A program made the position numbers and the translations under genes. The notes beneath the pieces are model-generated. The model had not been told where the DNA came from, did not search any database, and worked only from the letters and a program-made list of their open reading frames with translations. DNA of 22,305 nucleotides from a virus: IMG/VR virus record IMGVR_UViG_3300009130_000154, positions 1 through 22,305 of that record; one strand, given 5' to 3'. Shown one piece after another: positions 13,252 to 20,994 of this stretch. The stretch's first letter is position 1. Each line of letters opens with the position of its first letter.

Positions 13252-14517
13252 TTACGCAAGGGTGATTTTGCTAAGAACTTCTGGGTTAGCCGACTTCAAC
13301 GCGATACGCTGAGTGCAGATAACGCCAACCTGATCGTTCACTGCGAACAGTTCGTTCAGGACGCGGAAGTTGAGCGAACGACGATCACCGAAGTAGTGAG
13401 AAACGCCAAGGTCACCGAAGACGCAAAGAAGGTCAGCCGAAGAAGATGCACCAGCACCTTTCATTGCGTTAACCAAGTTCACTGGGTATCCAAGCAATGT
13501 TGGGCGAACGCCACCAACCAAGTCGGCTTGGCTGTTGCCACCGGCTGCGTTGAGGATGTCGCGAACTTGACCATTCCACAGCGTTGGGCTCATGTACCAC
13601 TCGTGATTCAAGCCACGCTCTTGGCCAGCAGCAACAACAGCGGCAGTCAAGTCAGTCAGTGCAAGAGAAGCAACGTCAGCAACATTGTGGTCGGCAATTC
13701 CAGTGTCGCCTTCGATACCAGTGCTGTACAGATTAGCGTTTCCGCTGAACAATGCTTCGTCTTCTGCTTTGGCGAACGACCAAGCCAAGTCACGGACGAT
13801 AGTGTCAGTCATGCTGATCAAGCTGTCTTCGCTGATCTCGGTGCTCATCTTCACAAGGCCGGCCATCTTCTGTGCCGTCAGTGAAACTTGTGCGAAGGTA
13901 AGATCCGAAGCCGTGATTGCTTCTGCTTCGTTCGGGTAGAAGACGGTCGCGTGTCCAGCCAACTTAGGAACGGTCCAAGTAGGTGCACCCATGACGATTC
14001 GACGGCAAACATTACGTGCAACGCCGTACTCTTCGACCAAGTTGATCAGCTCGGAAGCCAGAGGCGTAGGAACGGTGTATCCACCCTCGGAGTCAACTCC
14101 TTCGCTCTGTGCAGCCATGAAGTCGGCAGCTTTGCGGTCGCCAGCGGTGGCGAGAAGGAATTTACCAGCAACGTATGCGTCCTCGCTCGATGCGAAAACA
14201 CCAGACTTGTTGTACTTGGCAGCGGCAGGGATCTTGTCCATTACAGTTTCTTCTTTAAGTTCGGGTTCGATGGAAGCCTCTGGCTCTACAGCAGGGGCAG
14301 TGGGAGCAACGCGAGAAGCAACGATCTCGTCGATACGTGCTTGAATTTTCTCTTGGCGATCTTGTTTGGCTTTAAGTTCTGTGAACTCGTTGTCCAATGC
14401 TTCGATCTGGGCAAGGGTCTCTTCGCTGTTATCGCCCGCTTCAAGGGCAACATCGGAAAGAGCCTCAACTTCAACACTGATCGCCTCAAGGCGGGCAGCA
14501 ATCTCGGAAAGGTTCAT
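13252..14517 (-). CDS. Major capsid protein, HK97 fold
   Basis: This 421-residue protein has the two-part layout of HK97 capsid precursors. Residues 1 to about 68 form an acidic coiled coil (the delta or scaffold domain), followed by a Pro/Glu/Ala-rich linker to about 100. The shell domain then begins near SEGVDSEGGYTVPTPLASELINLVEEYGVARNVCRR, the usual N-arm and spine helix start. Downstream, AGLVKMSTEISEDS, LFSGN and a Gly-rich A-domain are typical. The adjacent ClpP-like protease would remove the delta domain during maturation. It has its own late promoter at 14571-14588, giving a leader of about 50 bases. GAGAAG lies very close to the ATG. Confidence 0.93.
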   Translation of the reverse strand: MNLSEIAARLEAISVEVEALSDVALEAGDNSEETLAQIEALDNEFTELKAKQDRQEKIQARIDEIVASRVAPTAPAVEPEASIEPELKEETVMDKIPAAAKYNKSGVFASSEDAYVAGKFLLATAGDRKAADFMAAQSEGVDSEGGYTVPTPLASELINLVEEYGVARNVCRRIVMGAPTWTVPKLAGHATVFYPNEAEAITASDLTFAQVSLTAQKMAGLVKMSTEISEDSLISMTDTIVRDLAWSFAKAEDEALFSGNANLYSTGIEGDTGIADHNVADVASLALTDLTAAVVAAGQERGLNHEWYMSPTLWNGQVRDILNAAGGNSQADLVGGVRPTLLGYPVNLVNAMKGAGASSSADLLCVFGDLGVSHYFGDRRSLNFRVLNELFAVNDQVGVICTQRIALKSANPEVLSKITLA

Positions 14518-14570
14518 ATCTTCTCAAATGTTTGAGGTACGTTTTTAGTAATGTTGCCAGTACGGGCACT

Positions 14571-14588
14571 ATTATAGCTACTCAAAAA
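14571..14588 (-). promoter_or_regulatory. Late promoter before the capsid gene
   Basis: The minus-strand sequence TTTTTGAGTAGCTATAAT ends in a perfect -10 box, but no TTGACA-like -35 lies at the normal distance. The block is repeated with one change before the terminase small subunit (18698-18715). It overlaps an inverted repeat CTCAAAAA / TTTTTGAG (14581-14588 and 14594-14601) that also contains the stop codon of the protease gene. Confidence 0.7.
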
Positions 14589-14589
14589 C

Positions 14590-15222
14590 TTACTTTTTGA
14601 GCATTAGCTTCATTCTTCTTGATGTAGCCTTAGCCTTTGCAGACACAGCGAACGGGCTGAAAGCCTTGACTTCCGGCACATTGCTGGCAGCCCTTGCTTT
14701 TCTCTCGATCCTGTTGACTTCATGCACGAAACCTTGGGCCAGAGCCTCTTCGGCGTCCATCCAAGTCTCAGCGTCCATCATTGCAATGATAGATGCCTCG
14801 TCTTTTCCGGTTCTCTCGACGTAGGTGGCCGCAATGTCCTTGTCCATCATCTCCATGATGTCTGCTGTGCTACGGAAGTCCTTGCAGTTCCCCATAGCCA
14901 TCGTCCAGCATCTGTGGACCATGAACTTGGCATTGCTATTGATGATCACCTTGTCTGCCGCACAGGCGATGACAGTGGCGATGCTTGCAGCCAGTGTGTC
15001 GATGTGAATCGTGACTTCGCCATCGTGCTGCATGATTGCGTTGTACATAGCAAGCCCCTCAGACACCACTCCACCCTCTGAGTCGAGGTGGATGGTCACG
15101 TCTGAGCCTTCGTGCTCTTTCAGGCAGTCACGAAAATCGTCTGCTGAGATACCGCCCTCGAAGTCCCCGATTGGGCCTCGCATCTGGATGGTCTTGTTGC
15201 TTGGGTCTGTTTCAAGTCTCAT
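14590..15222 (-). CDS. ClpP-like prohead maturation protease
   Basis: This 210-residue protein has the ClpP/crotonase fold motifs: a GGVVSEGLAMYNAI oxyanion region (residues 50-63), DTLAASIATVIACAAD with the presumed nucleophile Ser80, and KFMVHRCW with the presumed His103. The third triad residue is uncertain; Asp150 or Glu152 in MMDAETWMDAEEA is the likely region. Phage members of this family cut the capsid precursor and scaffold inside the prohead. The ATG at 15222 has AAGAG 7 bases before it and starts the conserved domain; longer in-frame upstream sequence merely reads through the end of the portal gene in another frame. C-terminal residues 170-210 are basic. Confidence 0.87.
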   Translation of the reverse strand: MRLETDPSNKTIQMRGPIGDFEGGISADDFRDCLKEHEGSDVTIHLDSEGGVVSEGLAMYNAIMQHDGEVTIHIDTLAASIATVIACAADKVIINSNAKFMVHRCWTMAMGNCKDFRSTADIMEMMDKDIAATYVERTGKDEASIIAMMDAETWMDAEEALAQGFVHEVNRIERKARAASNVPEVKAFSPFAVSAKAKATSRRMKLMLKK

Positions 15223-15226
15223 TGTA

Positions 15227-16507
15227 TTACTCTTGGTCTGGGGTTTCTGGATTTGACTCTTCTGGTTGCTCCTCCGGAGCCTCTTCTTCCTCCGGAGCCT
15301 CTTCTGCCTCTGGGCCTTGGTTGGCGTGAGCGATCTCGTCGCCACCCTCGATTGGGTCGAGGTCATGCCAGTTTCTCAGCTCATTGATGGTCGCAATCCC
15401 TTGCTGTGACAGCTTCAGGGTGTAGTCAGCAACGCTGTTAGGATCGCCCTTCATCAAGTTGCGTGTGTCAAACACAGCCTCGAGGTTGCCGTATGGCATC
15501 AGCTTTGTCTCAATCTCCTCTGTCCACTTGCTGAACCAACGTGCAAGGCAGTTGTTGATGTAGGCTGTATTACGCTCGGAGATAGATTTGTAGGTCTGGC
15601 CGCTGTTGTCACCCATGATTGACTCAAGGCCAAACAGAAGTGCAACCTCCTCACGCTGGAAGGCTCTCTGCTGCAAGAACTGTGAGTCTGTGTTGCTTAC
15701 AGGGAGCGTGGTCGCTTTCATCCCATCCCTAAGCAGGCCAGCCTTGCCAGTGTTGCTGAGGCCCTCGTGCTTCTCATTGAAACCATCGAGGAACATCTTG
15801 GCATCCTCTGCATTTCGGAACATCCCGTTTGGTGCCTCCAAGAGCATGCCGGGGCGACCGCTGTTCGCAATCGTTACAGCAGCACCTTCTTGTCCAGCCT
15901 GTGTCAGGCCAAAAACATCTCTTGCGATATTGATGATGTGCATGCCCCAGACACCATTGTAGGAAATGTTCATGATGTGGATCATGTCACGATCTGGGAT
16001 CTTGTAGTACTCACCTTTCTTCAGGGACTTGGGAATTGAATCCTGAGTGGTCCCAGCGTCTTGTGTAACAAGGTGCCACTTCTGGCCGTCCACCAGCATT
16101 GTCTGGCAGTTATAGGGCAGTACGGGGATCAGCCCGATGGGTGTGCCGTTGCTATTACGCTCGATGTATGCACGGCCATTCCCTGCGATCAAGCAATGGA
16201 CCTGCATCATCTCCTTCAACTGGAATGATGTCATGAACCCATTAGGATTCTTGTTGATCAACTTGTATGTGTTGTTTCTGATCTTGGGCCTTGTTCCGTC
16301 AGCGTTGTGCTGGCAGATGTCAATGGGCATCTGTGCGATGTGTCCACTGATCTTGTTGACGGCATACATGACTGGTGCAAGGCCGATGGCCGATTCCACA
16401 GTAACCTTCACGCCCGTCTTGGATGGCTTGCCGCCAAAGGCTTCAACCAACCACTGGGTTGGATTCTTAGTGTTCGAGAATGCCCTGAACGCCTTTCCTA
16501 ATTTCAT
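15227..16507 (-). CDS. Portal protein
   Basis: This 426-residue protein is a HK97-type portal: APVMYAVNKISGHIAQMPIDI near residue 45, a LIAGNGRAYIERNSNG wing segment, and IHIMNISYNGVWGMHIINIARDVFGLTQAGQEGAA leading into the stem. A crown-side QRAFQREEVALLFGLE and SISERNTAYINNCLARWFSKWTEEIETKL helix follow. Twelve copies form the DNA entry ring. The last 35 residues are very acidic (Glu/Pro-rich) and include a short repeat. AGGAG lies 8 bases upstream of the ATG. It precedes the protease by 4 bases. Confidence 0.92.
   Translation of the reverse strand: MKLGKAFRAFSNTKNPTQWLVEAFGGKPSKTGVKVTVESAIGLAPVMYAVNKISGHIAQMPIDICQHNADGTRPKIRNNTYKLINKNPNGFMTSFQLKEMMQVHCLIAGNGRAYIERNSNGTPIGLIPVLPYNCQTMLVDGQKWHLVTQDAGTTQDSIPKSLKKGEYYKIPDRDMIHIMNISYNGVWGMHIINIARDVFGLTQAGQEGAAVTIANSGRPGMLLEAPNGMFRNAEDAKMFLDGFNEKHEGLSNTGKAGLLRDGMKATTLPVSNTDSQFLQQRAFQREEVALLFGLESIMGDNSGQTYKSISERNTAYINNCLARWFSKWTEEIETKLMPYGNLEAVFDTRNLMKGDPNSVADYTLKLSQQGIATINELRNWHDLDPIEGGDEIAHANQGPEAEEAPEEEEAPEEQPEESNPETPDQE
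15271..15305. repeat. 17-bp tandem direct repeat in the portal C-terminus
   Basis: CCTCCGGAGCCTCTTCT occurs at 15271-15287 and 15289-15305, an 18-bp period encoding the repeated Glu-Glu-Ala-Pro-Glu-Glu tail. It is a likely site of length variation by slippage. Confidence 0.85.
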
Positions 16508-16516
16508 TTCTTTCTC

Positions 16517-18208
16517 CTACGAGATAAATAGATCCCCCTTGCTTCGCCCACGTCCAAGCATGGCCCGTGAGAATGCCATTGTCAGTGCAACAAGCGGGTC
16601 GATCTTCTGGCTGGACGATGCTTTATCGTATTGCCATCTGTCAGACCTGTCTCGCACAGCAACCGCATTCGACAGGCACCATCTGAGCAGCGGAGATCCA
16701 TCATGTGTGAATCGACCGTCTGCCAATGCTTGCCGTAGTTCAGCAATGGGTTCGTTAAAGTGTCTTGTTGTTTGCGGCATAGCCGAGATGACCACGCCCT
16801 CTTGCTCAACCTGCTCACCGAACTGCTGTGCCTGATAGGGGTCGATAGCACAGTCAGATGAGTAGTATGTCCAGTAGTCGTCCACAAATTCCTTTTGCAG
16901 GTCAGTGATGGGCGAGTCTGTGACCTTAATCAGCCCCTGCTCGATGAAGTCGCAGAAGGGTATGGCGTTAAGGTCGCGGGGAGTGTTGCGGGCGATGTAA
17001 GCCCTGATACGCCCCTCGTATCGGTAGATCGGTCTGCCTTCTACGTCCTTGTCGTTTGTATCGAATCGGGCAACAAAGGCTGATGCTGCGAGGTCGTCAC
17101 GACCCCCAAGGTCAATTCCGGCTCCCACACAATCAGCATCTCTGGACCAGTCGGACAGCTCGCCCTTGCAGTTGTCGAAGTCTTCGAGGTTGAATATTCG
17201 CTCGGTAGAACTGACAAGAACATTTGCGTGGTATCTCTTGAATCTGTTAAGGGCCTGCGGGGAAGTCATTGCGGGTTTGATCTGTTGTCTCAAGAACTCC
17301 ATGCTGATCGAGACGCCCATATTGGGGCAAGACTTGATCCAGCAGTTCTCGTCGAACGGGTCATCTTTCTCGTCAATCTCATAGCACGCTGCAAACAGTG
17401 CCTCTTCGTCGATTGTCTGGTCAAGCACTTGCTTCGCGAAACCAACCTCTTCAATCCAGATGTGCGACTGGTCGTCACCCGCCGTGGTCACTGTCATTGT
17501 CAGTGGCTGCACTCGAGCACCAGATCCGGTTTGCATGGTGTTATAGAACTTGCGGTGTTGCTTCGTCCATGCGTGAGTCTCGTCGAGAATGACGAGCTGA
17601 GGCGACAGGCCATCGTAGGGCCGATCAGATCCAACTGCCTGCATGTTGCCGCCGTTGTGGTGAAACGTCATCACCTTGTTGGCTACCGTGCTGCCCTCTT
17701 TGAGTACAGGAGACTGTTGCCTCATGCGGAAACACTCGGCAAGAATAACCTTCTCGCTCTGCTCACGCTTAGTGGCGGCCATGATGATCTGTGACTGACC
17801 TTCAGGCTCTTTTGTGATCGGATTGATGTCGCAGGATGCAACGAACATTGCGATGCCTGCAGCTATCGTTGACTTACCCTGCTTGCGGCCCATTGACCAA
17901 TAGACTCGACGAAAGCGTCTGCCACGGCCATCGTCACGCTGCCAGCCAAAGATGTTTGCAACTGCGAAAGCCTGCCACTCTTCCAAGTGAAATGGGTCGC
18001 CAGCGTGCTCACCAATCGAATGGCGAAGTGCTGCTGGAAAAAAGGCGATGACAGCAGATGCTTTTTTCTCGTCGAAGTAGTACGGGAAGTCAGGTGTGCT
18101 CTGCCGCTCAAGGTCACGGTAGTAACGCTCTACAGCTAGACGCACGTACTTGCCGGTGATGATGTCACCGTTAATGACTTTTTGTGCGTAAGATTCCCAA
18201 GGGGACAT
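16517..18208 (-). CDS. terL: Terminase large subunit
   Basis: This 563-residue protein has the ATPase and nuclease halves of a packaging motor. Walker A is SMGRKQGKST (residues 105-114), Walker B LVILDETHAW with Asp209-Glu210, and a TVTTAG coupling motif follows. The RNase H-like nuclease starts at GIDLGGRDDLAA (about residue 365) and has a late acidic residue in KIDPLVALTMA (about 537). The set is typical of the HK97/lambdoid-type TerL. AAGGGG precedes the ATG by 7 bases, and the gene begins 3 bases after the small subunit stop. It packages DNA through the portal encoded next. Confidence 0.94.
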   Translation of the reverse strand: MSPWESYAQKVINGDIITGKYVRLAVERYYRDLERQSTPDFPYYFDEKKASAVIAFFPAALRHSIGEHAGDPFHLEEWQAFAVANIFGWQRDDGRGRRFRRVYWSMGRKQGKSTIAAGIAMFVASCDINPITKEPEGQSQIIMAATKREQSEKVILAECFRMRQQSPVLKEGSTVANKVMTFHHNGGNMQAVGSDRPYDGLSPQLVILDETHAWTKQHRKFYNTMQTGSGARVQPLTMTVTTAGDDQSHIWIEEVGFAKQVLDQTIDEEALFAACYEIDEKDDPFDENCWIKSCPNMGVSISMEFLRQQIKPAMTSPQALNRFKRYHANVLVSSTERIFNLEDFDNCKGELSDWSRDADCVGAGIDLGGRDDLAASAFVARFDTNDKDVEGRPIYRYEGRIRAYIARNTPRDLNAIPFCDFIEQGLIKVTDSPITDLQKEFVDDYWTYYSSDCAIDPYQAQQFGEQVEQEGVVISAMPQTTRHFNEPIAELRQALADGRFTHDGSPLLRWCLSNAVAVRDRSDRWQYDKASSSQKIDPLVALTMAFSRAMLGRGRSKGDLFIS

Positions 18209-18211
18209 CTG

Positions 18212-18691
18212 CTACCCCTTGAGTTCCTTGATGATGCTCGCGAGTGATGTGCCCTGTTGCTTCTCCTCTTTGGTTGATGCAACAGACAGCCTAGCCCTCG
18301 AGGATGGTGAAAGCCCAAGTTCGCCAAGTATCTTCAGGTGGCGATCAGCTAGTTTGTGGAAAGTCATGGACTGAGCCGAGGTCTTGCCGTCCTCGTTCTC
18401 GTGTCCATGCTTCGCTACATGAAGGTATGCTTTCTTCCATTCTGAGTAACATGACACGTAAGATGTCAATAGGTGAGTATCAGTTTCAGAAAGGATGTTG
18501 CATTCCTTGAGGACCGCCACAGTCTCATCCCAGACAGCCGATGCTGTCTCGTCGAGTTCAATGAAGTCAGGCTTTACAGGAACGCCAGCCGAAGCATGGA
18601 TAATGTTTGCGGGCTTCCGACTGGGGTTCTTTTTGTAAGAGCCATTGGCTTCAGCAACTTCCGTTGCCATAGGTTTTCTTCCTCGTGTCAT
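18212..18691 (-). CDS. terS: Terminase small subunit (P27-like)
   Basis: This 159-residue protein starts MTRGRKP, the usual opening of P27-type small subunits, followed by a NPSRKPANI segment, a helical core (ETASAVWDETVAVLKECNILSETDTHLL) and a C-terminal RHLKILGELGLSPSSRARL, all matching that family. It recognises phage DNA for packaging by TerL. The -10 box of its promoter ends only 6 bases before this ATG, so the mRNA would be nearly leaderless. An alternative ATG at 18670 has GAGGA 11 bases upstream and would lose the conserved RGRKP. I favour 18691 on family grounds. Confidence 0.85.
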   Translation of the reverse strand: MTRGRKPMATEVAEANGSYKKNPSRKPANIIHASAGVPVKPDFIELDETASAVWDETVAVLKECNILSETDTHLLTSYVSCYSEWKKAYLHVAKHGHENEDGKTSAQSMTFHKLADRHLKILGELGLSPSSRARLSVASTKEEKQQGTSLASIIKELKG

Positions 18692-18697
18692 GCACAC

Positions 18698-18715
18698 ATT
18701 ATAACTACTCAAAAA
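18698..18715 (-). promoter_or_regulatory. Late promoter before the terminase genes
   Basis: The minus-strand sequence TTTTTGAGTAGTTATAAT differs from the capsid promoter block at one of 18 positions. It has a perfect -10 box and no normal -35. Expected transcription start is at or within two bases of the ATG at 18691. Confidence 0.72.
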
Positions 18716-18729
18716 AATGTTTAAGGTAT

Positions 18730-18758
18730 TTGACACAGATGCCGAATTAGTCTATGTT
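18730..18758 (+). promoter_or_regulatory. Promoter for the primase operon
   Basis: TTGACA (18730-18735), 17 bases and TATGTT (18753-18758) lie back to back with the late promoter reading the other way. Only about 15 bases separate the two promoter cores, so a regulator bound here could influence both. Confidence 0.7.
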
Positions 18759-18781
18759 ACGGGTATTCCAAAGGAGGAAAC

Positions 18782-18826
18782 ATGGACGAAGAATTGATTA
18801 CCTTTTTCACGGAGCACGCAGTATGA
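18782..18826 (+). CDS. 14-residue leader peptide coupled to the primase
   Basis: The ORF reads MDEELITFFTEHAV and is preceded by AAAGGAGG, the best ribosome site in the window, 5 bases before the ATG. Its TGA overlaps the ATG of the primase (ATGA at 18823-18826). The arrangement implies that ribosomes finishing the leader restart on the primase. The peptide has no known function of its own; it may set primase expression or respond to translation conditions. Confidence 0.6.
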   Translation: MDEELITFFTEHAV

Positions 18827-20877
18827 CGTTTAGGATCGACACAGCAATCGCGGATTTGAACCCAAGGGTCATCCCCATTAAGGGGGAAATGAAGGCACCA
18901 CTGATCAAGGGCTGGCCTGAAACTCAGGACCGCGTGGAAGATTGGTTGAAGTTGAATGGCGGTGACCACCAATTCGATGATGACGATTACCACCGGTATG
19001 GCATAGTGCTGGATGAGGACATGGTTGTCGTTGATTTCGACACTCACGAAGGGCAAGCCAACGGGTTTGAGTCCTACAGTGAGCTGCTTGGTGCCGGGTG
19101 TGAAGACATCTTTGAGCACTGTGGGCTTATTGTCTCGTCACCGAGTGGCGGAAAACACCTCTTCTTCCGCAAGGATGCGGAGGTGAAGATCCCGAAGAAC
19201 AGCAAGGCATTCCCCGGTATCGACCTGTTGACAAAAAACTGTCAAGTCATCGGTGCAGGATCCAATCACGTCAATGGTGGCGTGTACAAGGTCGAGAAGT
19301 GGACCGGAGAGCTGACGACTCTCGGCAACGAGTTCTTTGACTGGTTTCGACCAGCCAAGTCTGAAACAACTGGCAACCGTATCGACCGCGAAGAGGCTTA
19401 TTACAGTGACAGGAACCGTGGCGAAACCCCACGCGACTCGTTTGACAAGTCACAGGATGCAGTCTACATCGTCAAGAGTGCGATGGAATCTCAGGGTTAC
19501 GTCTTCCATGACAGAGGCAATCACTACAGCTACACGCGGCCAAACAAGACAGACGCCTCGTTCTCAGTGTCTGGCACGCTTGGGCGTTTGAACACCAATG
19601 GCAAGCCGTATCTCAAGAACTTCAGCACATCGGATGCAAACTTCGATCCAGAGTCCTACAGCCTTTCTGAGGCATACAAGAAGGTCTGTGGCCTCGACAA
19701 TGCTGGCCTCATGCGTGAGCTGGAGGAGAACGGCTACTCTCGCCCCCAGATCACAGCAGAGGAGGACCGCATGATTCAGGGGTTTCTGGAGTCCCTTGGC
19801 AAAGGTCATAGCCGCAAGGAACAGGCGGCAGCAACTGGAGAGCAGCTGGAGAAGCAGTACCCCACATTCTCCTACGAAGAACTGGGTGACCACTGTGGTG
19901 AGGATCGTCGCGAGTGGCTGATCGAGGGGCTGCTTCGCCGTGGTGAGGTCATGAACATCATCGCTGCCCCCAAAGTCGGTAAGTCGTGGCTGGTCTACAA
20001 CATTGCACTGGCTGTCACATCCGGTCGAGAGTTCCTTGGATACAAGGCTGACAAGCCCCTGAAGGTGCTCATCGTTGACAACGAGCTGCACAAAGAGGAG
20101 CTGACTTGGCGTGTCAGACAGGTCGGAAACGCCCTCAACGCGAAGCCCGAAGGACGCTTGAACTTCACCTTCCTGAGAGGGTCTATGGTGGATATTGACG
20201 CCCTTGACTCTAAGCTGGATGAGTGCGGTGGAAGCCAGTATGACATCATCGTCATCGACGCTTTCTACCGGATCTTGCCCAAAGGGATGAGCGAGAACGA
20301 CAATGCAAGCATGACCCAGATTTACAACAAGCTGGACGGGCTTGCGAGCAAGAACGAGGCTTCGATCATCAACATTCACCACAGCTCCAAGGGCAACCAA
20401 GGGGATAAGGGTGTGACCGATGTTGGTGCTGGAGCTGGTGCAATCTCTCGTGCAGCAGACACTCACATGGTCATCCGAGAGCATGTCGAGGAGAAGCACG
20501 TTGTGATCGAAGCCGTTACCAGATCAGGACTTAGCCCTGCTCCAGTGACTGCCGAGTTCCAGTTCCCGCTGTGGATTCACAAGCCAGACATGGACTCGAC
20601 TGTCAAGAACTTTGAGAATGCTCGCGACAAGAGGAATGCCGACCAGAAGGAAGACATCGCAGGGAAGTACGAGGGAATTGCCCAGTGGGTAACGGAATAC
20701 GAGGCAAGTAACGGCAAGCAGCCTAACTCTGTAGAGGTATACGAAGGCTGCAAAATGGGTACTTGGGACAAGGTGGTAACATTCAAGAAACACCTGAAGA
20801 AGATGTCCGAACTAGGCATCCTCAAAGAGCTTCCAAAAGCCGCTGGATCGAATGCCCTTAGATACACTTGTAAGTAA
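18823..20877 (+). CDS. Primase-polymerase fused to an AAA ATPase (replicative primase-helicase)
   Basis: This 684-residue protein joins two activities. Residues about 10-170 form an archaeo-eukaryotic type prim-pol domain: MVVVDFDTHEG gives the catalytic Asp71 and Asp73, SSPSGGKHLFF gives His112, and PGIDLLTKNCQVIGAGSNHVNG gives Asp134 and the nucleotide-binding end. Residues about 220-320 (VFHDRGNHYSYTRP ... LSEAYKKVCGL) are a linker domain not recognised. Residues about 370-560 are a RecA-like ATPase with Walker A AAPKVGKSW (about 381-389) and Walker B DIIVIDAF (about 473-480). The last 60 residues look like a winged helix. It would start and unwind phage replication. I use ATG 18823, with GGAG 8 bases upstream and coupling to the leader ORF; an upstream in-frame ATG at 18754 lies within the -10 box and cannot be used from this promoter. 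Confidence 0.88.
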   Translation: MTFRIDTAIADLNPRVIPIKGEMKAPLIKGWPETQDRVEDWLKLNGGDHQFDDDDYHRYGIVLDEDMVVVDFDTHEGQANGFESYSELLGAGCEDIFEHCGLIVSSPSGGKHLFFRKDAEVKIPKNSKAFPGIDLLTKNCQVIGAGSNHVNGGVYKVEKWTGELTTLGNEFFDWFRPAKSETTGNRIDREEAYYSDRNRGETPRDSFDKSQDAVYIVKSAMESQGYVFHDRGNHYSYTRPNKTDASFSVSGTLGRLNTNGKPYLKNFSTSDANFDPESYSLSEAYKKVCGLDNAGLMRELEENGYSRPQITAEEDRMIQGFLESLGKGHSRKEQAAATGEQLEKQYPTFSYEELGDHCGEDRREWLIEGLLRRGEVMNIIAAPKVGKSWLVYNIALAVTSGREFLGYKADKPLKVLIVDNELHKEELTWRVRQVGNALNAKPEGRLNFTFLRGSMVDIDALDSKLDECGGSQYDIIVIDAFYRILPKGMSENDNASMTQIYNKLDGLASKNEASIINIHHSSKGNQGDKGVTDVGAGAGAISRAADTHMVIREHVEEKHVVIEAVTRSGLSPAPVTAEFQFPLWIHKPDMDSTVKNFENARDKRNADQKEDIAGKYEGIAQWVTEYEASNGKQPNSVEVYEGCKMGTWDKVVTFKKHLKKMSELGILKELPKAAGSNALRYTCK

Positions 20878-20910
20878 CTTTTTATCTTCCATCAAAACGA
20901 CCTTATCGTC

Positions 20911-20949
20911 TTGTCTTCCCCCTACATATAAATATGTAGGGGAAGACAA
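20911..20949. repeat. Long inverted repeat with the TTGTCTTCC core
   Basis: TTGTCTTCCCCCTACATAT (20911-20929) pairs with ATATGTAGGGGAAGACAA (20932-20949), leaving a 2-base loop and one unpaired C. Flanking GACCT and AGGTC (20899-20903 and 20957-20961 region) can extend it. No T run follows, so it is not a simple terminator. The outer 9 bases are the same as in the inverted repeat at 1380-1436. Confidence 0.72.
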
Positions 20950-20994
20950 CACGAAAGAGGTCATTGAAACACCCCCCGAAGACGAGACCAAAAA

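Noticed and set aside
13888-14535. 215-codon open frame on the plus strand opposite the capsid gene
   Set aside because: Antisense to the capsid coding region; composition is not protein-like and no ribosome site is present.
19564-20499. 311-codon open frame on the minus strand opposite the primase
   Set aside because: It lies wholly within the well-supported primase ATPase region and has no start signal; long antisense frames follow from codon bias.
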